A stretch of DNA of 20,503 bases. Origin: a virus. Position numbers and translations under genes: made by a program. The stretch is taken from the IMG/VR virus record IMGVR_UViG_3300042906_000674, positions 1 to 20,503 of that record, one strand, 5' to 3'. Below the pieces are notes generated by a model. The model had not been told where the DNA came from, did no database searches, and was given only the letters and a program-made list of their open reading frames with translations. This document shows positions 12,796 through 20,347 of this stretch, in pieces. Position 1 is the stretch's first letter; each line of letters starts with the position of its first letter.

Positions 12796-12808
12796 TGTTA
12801 AAATAACA
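12796..12808. promoter_or_regulatory. Small dyad before the terminase genes
   Basis: TGTTA-AAA-TAACA, a perfect 5-bp inverted repeat in the 53-nt gap before the small terminase gene. It includes TTGTTA, half of the box seen elsewhere, and may be a weak variant or an operator. Confidence 0.25.
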
Positions 12809-12824
12809 TATACAAACATAATTT

Positions 12825-13118
12825 ATGCCATTCGTTAAAGGAAATCAATTGAGTAAAGGTAGACCAGCAGGAGCATTGAATAGGTCAACAGAACAAATGA
12901 AGTTAACTATTGCTCGTGCAGTAAACAATACCCTCAATACAATATCAGAAGATTTAGAAGAGATAAAGAAGAGAGACCCAGAGAAGGCAATGGACTTAGC
13001 ATTGAAGTTAATGGAATATGCTTTACCTAAATTGAGTAGGACAGAAATGAAAGCAGAGATTGAACAAAAGATACAATCTATAAATGTAAACATAACCAAA
13101 TCAGGAAGTGGAAGTTAA
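12825..13118 (+). CDS. Terminase small subunit-like protein
   Basis: 97 residues. Starts MPFVKGNQLSKGRPAGALNR ST..., the basic Gly/Arg-rich opening typical of small terminase and related DNA-binding proteins of Bacteroidota phages ('F.kGNklGgRkkGalNk.T'). It is followed by helical segments (LTIARAVNNTLNTISEDLEE) and a 'DPEKAMDLALKLMEYALPKL' segment also usual in the family. The small subunit binds the packaging site on phage DNA and regulates the large subunit. The gene overlaps the large terminase gene by 11 nt, supporting the assignment. At 97 residues it is short but complete for this type. Confidence 0.82.
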   Translation: MPFVKGNQLSKGRPAGALNRSTEQMKLTIARAVNNTLNTISEDLEEIKKRDPEKAMDLALKLMEYALPKLSRTEMKAEIEQKIQSINVNITKSGSGS

Positions 13119-14274
13119 TATCAACACAACAGTTACATTTGAAAACCTATTAGAATCTAATAGCAGAGTCACACAACACATAGGAGGAACGAGAAGTGGT
13201 AAGACATATGCTGTATTGCAATTCCTGATAGTAAAAGCAATCGAAAATAAAGAAACAATAACAATAGTAAGGAAAACAATACCCTCTCTAAAAAGGACGG
13301 TAATGAAGGATTTTAAAGATATCCTACAATCACTAAACATATGGCAAGATGAAAAGTTTAATATTACTGATAGGGTCTATAACTTGTACGATTCTACTAT
13401 TCAATTCCTCTCTACTGATGATGCTGATAAGTTACGTGGTATTAAGTCTACTATACTCTTTATTGATGAGGCAAGTGAGATTGATGAAGAAAGTTATTTT
13501 CAGTTATCTATCCGTACTTCTGGCAAAATCATACTTGCTTACAACCCGACAGTTAGTCCTTACCATTGGCTTAGAACAATGCCAGAGGTTGAAAGATTTG
13601 TAACAACTTATAAAGATAATATTTACTTACCAAAAGAAATGGTAGATGCGATTGAGAACTTACAACATACAAACGAGAAATATTGGAAGATATATGGTAA
13701 GGGTGAATTTGCTCCCAATGATAAAGCGATTTTTCAATTTGAGTTGTGTGATAGTATTGACGCTGATTTTGTGGCCTTTGGGATTGACTTTGGATTTAGT
13801 AATGACCCAACTGCCTTATGTGCAGTATATAAAAATAGTGATACAATCTTTTTGGAAGAACTTATTTACGAAAAGGGATTAGTGACAAACGACATAGTAG
13901 CTAAATTAAATTCATTGGATATTCAGAAGTCAGAAGAGATATGGGGAGATAGTGCAGAACCAAGATTGATAGAAGAACTATATAGAAGTGGATTCAATAT
14001 AAAGCCAGTAGTGAAAGGTAAAGATAGTATTAAGTTTGGTATAGGTGTGATGCAAAACTATAAGATAAAGATATTAAAGACATCACAGAACTTAATCAAT
14101 GAGATGTACGCCTACCAATACTCAACTGACAAACATGGTTATACTACTGACACACCTGAAGGAGGATTAGACCACTTAATAGATGCGGCAAGGTATTGTT
14201 GTATGATGAAGTTAAGTCAGAAAGCACAACGTAAAGGTACATACGCAATTACAATAGGACAATATAAATACTAA
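13108..14274 (+). CDS. terL: Terminase large subunit
   Basis: 388 residues with a GTG start at 13108; no suitable ATG exists before the essential Walker A motif. It powers DNA packaging into proheads with an N-terminal ATPase and cuts the DNA with a C-terminal nuclease. ATPase: Walker A GGTRSGKT (26-33) and Walker B TILFIDEA with Asp120-Glu121 (115-122). RNase H-like nuclease: FGIDFGFSNDP with Asp227, IWGDSAEP with Asp281, and GGLDHLIDAARY with Asp355/Asp359. All key acidic residues are present, so the enzyme appears intact. It follows the small subunit with an 11-nt overlap and shares a base with the next gene. Confidence 0.96.
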   Translation: MEVNINTTVTFENLLESNSRVTQHIGGTRSGKTYAVLQFLIVKAIENKETITIVRKTIPSLKRTVMKDFKDILQSLNIWQDEKFNITDRVYNLYDSTIQFLSTDDADKLRGIKSTILFIDEASEIDEESYFQLSIRTSGKIILAYNPTVSPYHWLRTMPEVERFVTTYKDNIYLPKEMVDAIENLQHTNEKYWKIYGKGEFAPNDKAIFQFELCDSIDADFVAFGIDFGFSNDPTALCAVYKNSDTIFLEELIYEKGLVTNDIVAKLNSLDIQKSEEIWGDSAEPRLIEELYRSGFNIKPVVKGKDSIKFGIGVMQNYKIKILKTSQNLINEMYAYQYSTDKHGYTTDTPEGGLDHLIDAARYCCMMKLSQKAQRKGTYAITIGQYKY

Positions 14275-14492
14275 TGGAAAACATAGATTTAAACAATGGA
14301 TTTAGTGACACGAGACCGCAGATGTGGACAAGTGATGAGATAAGAGAACTTATACTCTATGCTAAACAATTACAGCAAGAAGTAGATGATAAGTCTGCTC
14401 AACTGATAATGATGAATAGCAAATTAGAAATAGAAGAAAAGAAAGTTACAAGATTGACAAATATATTAAAAGCATTAAACATATGGCAATAA
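14274..14492 (+). CDS. Small coiled-coil protein, 72 aa
   Basis: Starts directly at the terminase stop (TAATGG) and overlaps the following gene by 10 nt. After a short N-terminal part (MENIDLNNGFSDTRPQMWTS) the chain is one long amphipathic helix (LILYAKQLQQEVDDKSAQLI, then LEIEEKKVTRLTNILKAL). This predicts a parallel coiled coil. It ends in ALNIWQ. Tight coupling to terminase and the tail chaperone suggests a virion assembly factor; no family is recognised. Confidence 0.72.
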   Translation: MENIDLNNGFSDTRPQMWTSDEIRELILYAKQLQQEVDDKSAQLIMMNSKLEIEEKKVTRLTNILKALNIWQ

Positions 14493-15145
14493 AAGAATTA
14501 GAATTAAGAATACCAACCAGTTATGGTGATATTACTTTAAAGAAGTGGTTAGAATTACAGAATGATATTAAGAACTATAAAGGTGATGAAGAAGCTATAA
14601 CGGCAATAATGATGCACCACTTATGTGGATTACCTGTTGAGTATTTAAATAGTTTAGGATTAGAAAACTACATAAAAATCAAAGATGAACTATCTAAGTT
14701 TTTATCTAAGATTGATTTACCTTTGCAACGATTCATTGAAATAGACGGAGTAGAATATGGCTTTGAACCTAACTTATCTAAAATGACTTATGGTGCTTAT
14801 GCGGACATAACAAAGTATCAAACAATAGAGATAGATACAAATTGGCAGAACATAATGAGTATACTATATAGACCTGTAACAAAGAAGCAAGGTGATATGT
14901 ATTTAACTAAAACATATGAAGGTACTGGTGATGCATCCAAATTCTTATCAGTAGGTATGGATGTACACTTTGGAGCACTTTTTTTTTTGTTAAATTTATT
15001 AATGGAATTGTGGAACGATATCCTGAACTCTTCGATGCAGATGGACATTCCTCCCAACACCAAGCTAATTTTGCAAAAAAGTGGGCAGCTTACACAACAA
15101 TATATGAACTCGCTGAAGGGAACATTCTCCGTTTTGACAAAGTAG
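14483..15145 (+). CDS. Tail assembly chaperone-like protein, zero-frame product
   Basis: 220 residues. The N-terminal two-thirds (LRIPTSYGDITLKKWLELQN, IEIDGVEYGFEPNLSKMTYG, MSILYRPVTKKQGDMYLTKT and MDVHFGALFFLLNLLMEL) match my memory of a conserved Bacteroidota phage protein of the tail module. Near its end, after FGAL, the gene contains ten T in a row (14979-14988), and a second open frame at -1 continues to 15252. This arrangement is known for gpG/gpGT-type tail chaperones, where a fraction of ribosomes slips to make a longer protein that recruits the tape measure. The short product would end MNSLKGTFSVLTK. The gene starts inside the coiled-coil gene. The tape measure is not adjacent in this window, which is unusual. 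Confidence 0.7.
   Translation: MAIKELELRIPTSYGDITLKKWLELQNDIKNYKGDEEAITAIMMHHLCGLPVEYLNSLGLENYIKIKDELSKFLSKIDLPLQRFIEIDGVEYGFEPNLSKMTYGAYADITKYQTIEIDTNWQNIMSILYRPVTKKQGDMYLTKTYEGTGDASKFLSVGMDVHFGALFFLLNLLMELWNDILNSSMQMDIPPNTKLILQKSGQLTQQYMNSLKGTFSVLTK
14979..14988 (+). other. T10 slippery site, likely -1 frameshift
   Basis: Ten T followed by G. In the zero frame the codons are TTT TTT TTG, so T-TTT-TTG (14983-14989) fits the X-XXY-YYZ rule for -1 slippage. The -1 frame is open from 14932 to 15252 and encodes a family-like sequence. Transcriptional slippage on the T-run would give the same result. Confidence 0.7.
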
Positions 15146-15252
15146 TAGAAGAACCATTAGAGAAATGTTTATTGTATCTTGCGTATAAAGCAGATAGAAC
15201 TCAAGTTGAAAACCTATTACATAAGGAAGCAATGAAAAAAATGGGGGGATAA
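14989..15252 (+). CDS. Tail assembly chaperone, -1 frame extension
   Basis: 87 residues in the -1 frame, read after slippage at 14983-14989. With the first 169 codons of the upstream gene the fused protein would have 256 residues. The extension reads VKFINGIVERYPELFDADGH, then SSQHQANFAKKWAAYTTIYE, LAEGNILRFDKVVEEPLEKC, LLYLAYKADRTQVEN. The pattern 'FakKWaaYttIYeLAeGni..fd.v.e.p...cl.yLaYk.dk..ve' resembles small proteins encoded before tape measures in other phages, supporting a gpT-like role. An independent start at GTG 15010 is possible but has no clear leader. It ends GG-stop, like the tape measure gene, in the repeated 37-bp cassette. Confidence 0.68.
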   Translation, partial: VKFINGIVERYPELFDADGHSSQHQANFAKKWAAYTTIYELAEGNILRFDKVVEEPLEKCLLYLAYKADRTQVENLLHKEAMKKMGG

Positions 15253-15280
15253 TAACTTTTCAAATCTTTATTGTTATTAC
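15244..15280 (+). repeat. Copy B of the 37-bp gene-end/promoter cassette
   Basis: Matches 3066-3102 at 32 of 37 positions without gaps, starting GGGGGATAAT (last codons and stop) and ending TGTTATTAC. The next genes are unrelated, so the similarity is not due to a whole-gene duplication. Confidence 0.8.
15271..15279 (+). promoter_or_regulatory. TTGTTATTA box before the fibre block
   Basis: Begins 19 nt after the stop at 15252, the same distance as at 3093 and 17985. A T-tract lies about 11 nt upstream. ATG 15293 follows 13 nt after the box. Candidate phage promoter by recurrence. Confidence 0.5.
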
Positions 15281-15292
15281 TAAAACGAAACT

Positions 15293-15571
15293 ATGGGAGG
15301 CATTTGGAGCAATAGCAGAAGTGGTAATTTGAGATACTCTGTTAATAGAGAGAATCAAAGTGGTATCTACATAGGCCCTACTCGTGGATTAAGTTCACCA
15401 AAGAATAGTAGAAGAGGTTGTTTATGTTTAGATAAAGATACTTATGATGTTAAATGTTGCAATGGAGCATTGATGCAGCAAGGTATTGGTAACATACAAT
15501 CACCTAATAGAACAGGTGGTGGTGGATTTAGTGATGGGTATGATGAAGGTTTCGAACAAGTAAATCAGTAA
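15293..15571 (+). CDS. Small Cys-motif structural-region protein, 92 aa
   Basis: Starts MGGIWSNSRSGNLRYSVNRE. The centre has RRGCLCLDKDTYDVKCCNGA and then LMQQGIGNI (Cys43, Cys45, Cys55, Cys56). I recall the 'gClC.dgtYs.kCCdGsl.aQGIG.i' pattern from small proteins located among virion genes of Bacteroidota phages. The four cysteines could form a metal site or disulfides. The C-terminus is Gly-rich (NRTGGGGFSDGYDEGFEQ). It is the first gene after a promoter-like box and directly precedes the fibre gene, so a virion or fibre-attachment role is plausible but not shown. Confidence 0.78.
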   Translation: MGGIWSNSRSGNLRYSVNRENQSGIYIGPTRGLSSPKNSRRGCLCLDKDTYDVKCCNGALMQQGIGNIQSPNRTGGGGFSDGYDEGFEQVNQ

Positions 15572-15586
15572 AAATAAAATAAAGAT

Positions 15587-16921
15587 ATGTCTCAAATATC
15601 AAAGCAAGCACTTATTGTAGATAATAGTCAATCATTCCCTAATAATAATGTAGGTGATATTACACCTTCGGACTTACGTTCGTTTAATGTTAATATGATT
15701 GATTCATTGGTAAACGAAATACCATACCAATCATTTACAGCATCAGTAACTAATTCAATTAACTTATTGAATCAGTTTAGTGCATCTCAACAACCATCGT
15801 TTACTAATTTGAATGCATTCACTGCAAGTCAATTAGTTTTAAATACAGGATACAATGCAGCAACTTATTCATTAGATGCAAGATTAGATTCAGCTGAAAT
15901 AAATTTAAGCAATTTAAATACGTGGTCACAATCAGTAAATGAAATAAAAGATGATGGTATACTGCAAGGATATTCTACAAGATTACATTTTTATGGTTTA
16001 GTTAGTGCAAGTATTGTACCAAATGTAAATGGAGCAATTGCTTCTATTGATATTTTACAAGACGGAAGTAAAGTAGGCACAGGTTCATACAATGCATTCA
16101 CTTCATCTACTAATCAAAGAATAGATAGTTTAGAAGTGTTTAGTGGTAGTGCAAAGATATCAATTGCTGCATTAAACGCATTTACTGCTTCAGTAGGCCC
16201 TATTCAAACAGGCTCATTGGTAAATACTGCATCATATAGTGGAACAACAATAACATATACAAAAGGTGATGGTAGTAGTTTTACTAACGTAGGAATACAG
16301 AATACAGCATCGTTTAACTCTTATACTTCTTCTATTAACTCATATACTTCTTCTACTAATGGAAGATTAAATAATTTAGAAGCTGCATCAGCAAGTGTAA
16401 ATATTTCAGTTGCTGAATTGAATACATTTACTTCATCACAGAATACTAAAAATACAACCCTTCAAGCATTAACGGCATCATTACTTAGTTATACATCTTC
16501 AAATGATATAAAGTGGGGTGTTTTAGGTTCACAAAGTGGTAGTTGGGCTTTAATTAATGCTTCTAATACATTTAGCGGAAGTCAAACAATAACAGGTTCA
16601 GTTTATGGAAATGTAACATCTTTAAGTACTGTATCCGCTACTGCTAGTATGGATTTAAGTAAAGGAAATTTCTTTACACTTACATTATCTGCACCTGTTA
16701 CAACAATTCAAGCAACCAATATAAAAGCAGGACAAACTGCTAATTTATTAATTACACAGAATGTTAGTGGTACAGGCTCTATCGTAATGGCAAGTACATT
16801 CAAACAACAAAGTGGTAATTTTTATACAACAACTATATCATCATCAGCACAAGACCTATTAAGTTTTGTAGCGTTTGATACATCATCTTTGTATTTGGCT
16901 AATGTGAAAAATTTAATATAA
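15587..16921 (+). CDS. Tail fibre-like protein with internal repeats
   Basis: 444 residues. The N-terminus (MSQISKQALIVDNSQSFPNN, then ITPSDLRSFNVNMIDSLV) is a virion-anchor type I recall from Bacteroidota phage fibres. The shaft is Ser/Thr/Ala-rich, with three or more related units built on '[AY]T.S.t..[RI]LD.LE...': near residues 92-115 (SLDARLDSAEINLSNLNTW), 168-203 (AFTSSTNQRIDSLEVFSGSA) and 252-287 (YTSSTNGRLNNLEAASASVN). The last two are about 84 residues apart. A C-terminal domain (FFTLTLSAPVTTIQATNIKA, then LLITQNVSGTGSIVMAS) is shared by many phage fibres. It probably forms a trimeric fibre. It overlaps the next gene at TAATG. Confidence 0.82.
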   Translation: MSQISKQALIVDNSQSFPNNNVGDITPSDLRSFNVNMIDSLVNEIPYQSFTASVTNSINLLNQFSASQQPSFTNLNAFTASQLVLNTGYNAATYSLDARLDSAEINLSNLNTWSQSVNEIKDDGILQGYSTRLHFYGLVSASIVPNVNGAIASIDILQDGSKVGTGSYNAFTSSTNQRIDSLEVFSGSAKISIAALNAFTASVGPIQTGSLVNTASYSGTTITYTKGDGSSFTNVGIQNTASFNSYTSSINSYTSSTNGRLNNLEAASASVNISVAELNTFTSSQNTKNTTLQALTASLLSYTSSNDIKWGVLGSQSGSWALINASNTFSGSQTITGSVYGNVTSLSTVSATASMDLSKGNFFTLTLSAPVTTIQATNIKAGQTANLLITQNVSGTGSIVMASTFKQQSGNFYTTTISSSAQDLLSFVAFDTSSLYLANVKNLI

Positions 16922-17748
16922 TGAAATTTAGTTCAGTAGCATTCTTAGGACAAACAGAAGCTTCTAGTGGGGCAATTGTAGAAGATGGATTGGTATTTGA
17001 TTTTCGTGCTCAAGATTACGTTTCAGGCTCATTGACATGGAACTCGAATACCGGTGATTATACTGCATCTATAACTGGAACTATTGGTGGTGGCTTGCAA
17101 TACTTTGATGGAAGTAAAGTTGCATTTGATGGCAATCATTGGTTGACATTTTCTAATTCAATAACATCATCATTCGTAAGTGCATCTCAATGGAACATTT
17201 ATGTTTTAACTGAATTTACAAATACGCAATTACAAACAAATACTTTTAAACCTGCATTCTTTTCAAAAGGTGTAGCTGATTTTCCTGATTGGAACTGGTG
17301 GTTTAGAGGTGGTAATAGTGGTATGGCAGCTTCACAAACAGGAGATGTTTTAGTTAATGGATATGTTAATTCATCTACATACAATCAAGGTGGTATGTTA
17401 GCGGATAGTTATAGTGCATCCTTTGCAGGAAGTTCTAAACAATTATTTGGATTTCAAATATTAGGAAGTGCTACTGGTAGTTCTACAAACGGATTTGTTA
17501 CAACAAATTTTAATACAACAATACCAGGTAATTCTGTATCTATTGACCCTGCTGTATATGGTCCAGGTTCATTTACAGGTAGTTTAGCAGAGCCTGTTTT
17601 ATTTGGAAGAGAAATCAATCAAGGATTTGGTTTACCCGCTTCAACAAATATGACTGGAAGTGTTGTACGAATCTTCGCATATAATAGAAATTTGACATCT
17701 GTTGAAAGAAAACAGAATTATATATCACTATTTAATAAATACCCATAA
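16921..17748 (+). CDS. LamG/concanavalin-like receptor-binding spike protein
   Basis: 275 residues. GLVFDFRAQDYVSGSLTWNS begins a lectin-like beta-sandwich. Further strands include VAFDGNHWLTFSNSITSSF, QWNIYVLTEFTN, FFSKGVADFPDWNWWFRGGN and FTGSLAEPVLFGREINQ. The C-terminal VVRIFAYNRNLTSVERKQNY ISLFNKYP is the signature ending of LamG_3/ConA-type phage domains ('iYnRaLs..E..qNy...k.ry'). Such domains bind sugars on the cell surface. Translation is coupled to the fibre gene upstream, so the two are likely to form one adsorption device. No catalytic glycosidase residues are recognised. The gene is complete. Confidence 0.8.
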   Translation: MKFSSVAFLGQTEASSGAIVEDGLVFDFRAQDYVSGSLTWNSNTGDYTASITGTIGGGLQYFDGSKVAFDGNHWLTFSNSITSSFVSASQWNIYVLTEFTNTQLQTNTFKPAFFSKGVADFPDWNWWFRGGNSGMAASQTGDVLVNGYVNSSTYNQGGMLADSYSASFAGSSKQLFGFQILGSATGSSTNGFVTTNFNTTIPGNSVSIDPAVYGPGSFTGSLAEPVLFGREINQGFGLPASTNMTGSVVRIFAYNRNLTSVERKQNYISLFNKYP

Positions 17749-17966
17749 TGATAACACAAATACAAATAGACGGAACATACCCACATAGTTTTGATAACAA
17801 GGATGTTCAATTAACAGGCAGCAATCACATCGTAATAGATGCTGATACTCAATTAGTAAAAGTAAGATACGAAGGTACTGAACAATTTACAGGCGGAACA
17901 ATAGAAAGCATAGATGGATGGACATATCACACATTCACAGAGACAGGATTTTTAAACGAAAAATAA
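17748..17966 (+). CDS. Small protein after the spike gene, 72 aa
   Basis: Begins at the stop of the spike gene (TAATG). The sequence (MITQIQIDGTYPHSFDNKDV, LTGSNHIVIDADTQLVKVRY, GWTYHTFTETGFL) looks like a small beta-sheet protein. It may cap or chaperone the spike, or be a virion decoration. The family is not recognised. Its stop lies exactly 19 nt before the next TTGTTATTA box. Confidence 0.75.
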   Translation: MITQIQIDGTYPHSFDNKDVQLTGSNHIVIDADTQLVKVRYEGTEQFTGGTIESIDGWTYHTFTETGFLNEK

Positions 17967-17984
17967 CTATTTTTTTTAACACAT

Positions 17985-17993
17985 TTGTTATTA
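17985..17993 (+). promoter_or_regulatory. TTGTTATTA box before the capsid block
   Basis: Begins 19 nt after the stop at 17966, with a run of eight T about 8 nt upstream. It leaves a leader of about 20 nt before the ATG at 18014. Placed ahead of scaffold and major capsid genes, which need high expression. Confidence 0.55.
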
Positions 17994-18013
17994 ACATTAT
18001 AAACAACTAAACA

Positions 18014-18757
18014 ATGAATTCAAAAACTGTATTAAGTAAGATATTAGGACTTTTATCTATGGATAATGAGGTTGCATTAGCTTACGCAAAATTGAAAGAC
18101 GGAACAATCGTTGAATCTGCAACATTTGATGTAGGTGAAGATTTATTCGTAGTATCAGAAGATGGTACTAAAACCCCTGCACCAGATGGTGAGCATGAAT
18201 TATCTTTAAAGGATGAATCAGGTAATGAGAACTTAATTAAAGTATTCGTTAAGGATGGTAAGATTGCTGAAAGAGAAAACGTAGAATTAGAAACTGTAAA
18301 GGTTGAAGATTTACCTTCTGCATCAGGAGATGTATTAGAAGTAAATGTAGTACCTGACCAAAAGAACCAAGTTAAATCTGGAACTTTGATGGCAGAAGAA
18401 ACCGAAGAAGTAATGCCAATCCCAGAAGATGCTACAAAAGAAGATGAAGAAGAAGCTGAATCAGAAGTAGAAATCAACTTAGGCGATATGGCTAAGAAGA
18501 TGGAAGATATGGCTTACAGAATCCAAGAAATGGAAATGAAATTAGAAGCAATGATGCCACCAGTAGATTCAGAAGTAACTCAAGAAGTTGCAGGAATGAA
18601 AATGTCAGCAGAGCCTGATGAAGAAGAAGAGTTACCAAAATTAGATGGTGCTCCAACAGAAGAAGTAAGCAAATTCTCAGTTGAAACAAACAGAAAAAAC
18701 TATGGTAAGAAAACAGTAGACTCACAATCTTCTTTCTTATCTAAACTTTATAAATAA
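18014..18757 (+). CDS. Head scaffold-like protein
   Basis: 247 residues. N-terminal part (MNSKTVLSKILGLLSMDNEV, then KLKDGTIVESATFDVGEDLF) is a small beta-rich region. The second half is very acidic and helical: PIPEDATKEDEEEAESEVEI, LGDMAKKMEDMAYRIQEMEM KLEAMM, PDEEEELPKLDGAP. It ends in a short basic tail (TNRKNYGKKTVDSQSS ... LSKLYK). Acidic, coiled-coil and ending in a basic segment, located directly before the major capsid gene, it has the usual features of a scaffolding protein that guides prohead assembly and is later removed. Here the likely protease is encoded far away (3106). Identification rests on composition and position. Confidence 0.75.
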   Translation: MNSKTVLSKILGLLSMDNEVALAYAKLKDGTIVESATFDVGEDLFVVSEDGTKTPAPDGEHELSLKDESGNENLIKVFVKDGKIAERENVELETVKVEDLPSASGDVLEVNVVPDQKNQVKSGTLMAEETEEVMPIPEDATKEDEEEAESEVEINLGDMAKKMEDMAYRIQEMEMKLEAMMPPVDSEVTQEVAGMKMSAEPDEEEELPKLDGAPTEEVSKFSVETNRKNYGKKTVDSQSSFLSKLYK

Positions 18758-18785
18758 AATTATTAACAATCCTAAAAAGGAAACA

Positions 18786-19769
18786 ATGAACAAATTACAA
18801 AAATTCGCACTTCCTACTATTAGCAACTCTACCTACGCAGGTGAGGCAGCAAGTGGTTATATCGCAGCAGCGTTATTAAGTGCAAACACATTGGACAAGA
18901 AGCTTGTTACTATCATGCCAAACGTGAAGTACAAATCTGTAATCCAAAAATTAGCAGTAAGTGGTATCGTACAAGATGCTTCTTGCGATTTCACAACCTC
19001 AGGTAGTGTAGCTATTTCTGAACAAATCTTACAACCAAAAGAATTACAAGTTAACTTACTATTATGTAAGCAAGAGTTTGTAGCATCTTGGGAGGCTTTA
19101 CAATTAGGTTTCTCAGCTTTTGATGAAATCCCTAAGAACTTTAACGACTTCTTAATCTCTTATGTTGGTGGAACAGTAGCACAAGCAACTGAGGAAAACA
19201 TTTGGGCTGGAACTGCAACTAATGGTTCTTTCACAGGATTCCAAACTTTATTCTCTGCATCAATTGCAGCGGGTGGAGCAACAGCAGTATTAGCTGCAAA
19301 AGCGACTGGTTCAGGTGCAATCATCTCTGGTAGTGTAGACGCAACAAACGTAATCTCTAAATTAAACGATGTTTACTTAACAATCCCTAAAGCGGTATTT
19401 GGTAAGCCTGATTTATTGATTTATGTATCTACTGACGTAGCAAGAGACTATCAAGCTGCATTAGCAGGTGGTGGTGCAAGTGGTTTAGGTGCAAATGGTT
19501 TCAACAACCAATTGAACGTAGGTGAAAAACCAATGAACTTCAATGGTATTGAAATGGTAATGTGTCCAGGTATGGGTACAAACAAAATCGTAGCAGCTCA
19601 AAAATCTAACTTATTCTTCGGAACAGGTTTACTTTCTGACTACAACGAAACAAAAGTAATCGACATGGCTAACATTGATGGTTCTCAAAATTACAGAATT
19701 GTAATGAGATTTACATCAGGTGTTCAGTTCGGTGTTGGACAAGATATCGTTTACTACGGAGCTTACTAA
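18786..19769 (+). CDS. Major capsid protein (HK97-fold type)
   Basis: 327 residues. Starts MNKLQKFALPTISNSTYAGE, with an AAGGA Shine-Dalgarno-like sequence 6 nt upstream, rare in this window and fitting high expression. Segments such as KLVTIMPNVKYKSVIQKLAV, KELQVNLLLCKQEFVASWEA, FLISYVGGTVAQATEENIW, a Gly-rich loop (AGGGASGLGANGFNNQL), NGIEMVMCPGMGTNKIVAAQ and a closing YRIVMRFTSGVQFGVGQDIV are typical of HK97-fold capsid proteins of Bacteroidota phages, by length, order and position after a scaffold gene. Codon use looks more selective than in neighbours, with several C-ending codons (AAC, TTC, ATC), as in highly expressed genes. Confidence 0.9.
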   Translation: MNKLQKFALPTISNSTYAGEAASGYIAAALLSANTLDKKLVTIMPNVKYKSVIQKLAVSGIVQDASCDFTTSGSVAISEQILQPKELQVNLLLCKQEFVASWEALQLGFSAFDEIPKNFNDFLISYVGGTVAQATEENIWAGTATNGSFTGFQTLFSASIAAGGATAVLAAKATGSGAIISGSVDATNVISKLNDVYLTIPKAVFGKPDLLIYVSTDVARDYQAALAGGGASGLGANGFNNQLNVGEKPMNFNGIEMVMCPGMGTNKIVAAQKSNLFFGTGLLSDYNETKVIDMANIDGSQNYRIVMRFTSGVQFGVGQDIVYYGAY

Positions 19770-19801
19770 TATATTAACTAACAAAACTAAATCAAAGTAT
19801 C

Positions 19802-20347
19802 ATGGCTTGTAATTTATCAGCAGGAAGAAACGAAGTTTGTAAAGAAAGTATCGGTGGTATACAAGGTGTATACTTCGTAAACTATACAACTGGCTCTTTC
19901 ACTAAAAACGGAGCAGGTGAAGTAAGTGCAGTTCCTTCAGGAAGTGTATTATATTTCTACTCTTTAAAAGGTTCAAGTGCATATACTGAAACTGTTACAA
20001 CTTCAAGAGATAACGGTACTACATTCTTCTCACAAGAATTAGTATTGAATCTTAAAAAGTTGACAAACGAAATGACGACTCAATTAAAGCTTATGGCTTA
20101 TGGTCGTCCTCAAATTATCGTTTGGACAAATAATGGTGATGCATTGTTAGTTGGTGAACATTTAGGAGCAGATGTAACTGCGGGTACAATTCAAACAGGT
20201 GCGGCATTGGGTGACCTTTATGGTTATTCAGTAACGTTCACAGGTATGGAACAATTACCAGCAGCATTCTTAACCGGTTCGACAACAACTAACGCTTTAG
20301 CAGGTTTAACTGCAAACTACTCAGTAGTTTACGGAACAAACAGCTAA
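19802..20347 (+). CDS. Tail tube / major tail protein
   Basis: 181 residues. Starts MACNLSAGRNEVCKESIGGI QGVYFVNY. The central region (VLYFYSLKGSSAYTETVTTS, NGTTFFSQELVLNLKKLTNE) followed by LMAYGRPQIIVWTNNGDALL VGEHLGADVTAGTIQTGAAL and GDLYGYSVTFTGMEQLPAAF fits the pattern of tail tube proteins, whose 'G...tG...gD..Gy.ltf.g.E..pa' end I recall from Bacteroidota phages. Tail tube subunits stack as hexamers around the tape measure. It follows the capsid gene by 32 nt and closes the transcript before a strong terminator. A minor head protein is a less likely reading. Confidence 0.78.
   Translation: MACNLSAGRNEVCKESIGGIQGVYFVNYTTGSFTKNGAGEVSAVPSGSVLYFYSLKGSSAYTETVTTSRDNGTTFFSQELVLNLKKLTNEMTTQLKLMAYGRPQIIVWTNNGDALLVGEHLGADVTAGTIQTGAALGDLYGYSVTFTGMEQLPAAFLTGSTTTNALAGLTANYSVVYGTNS

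Noticed and set aside
13349-13882. Alternative-frame open stretches within the large terminase gene
   Set aside because: They overlap all of the catalytic core of an intact terminase and have shadow-like Leu/Val-rich composition.
13334-14489. 14-bp repeat TAAACATATGGCAA at 13334-13347 and 14476-14489
   Set aside because: Both copies lie in coding sequence for LNIWQ-like residues. The match is short and has no positional logic, so chance is likely.
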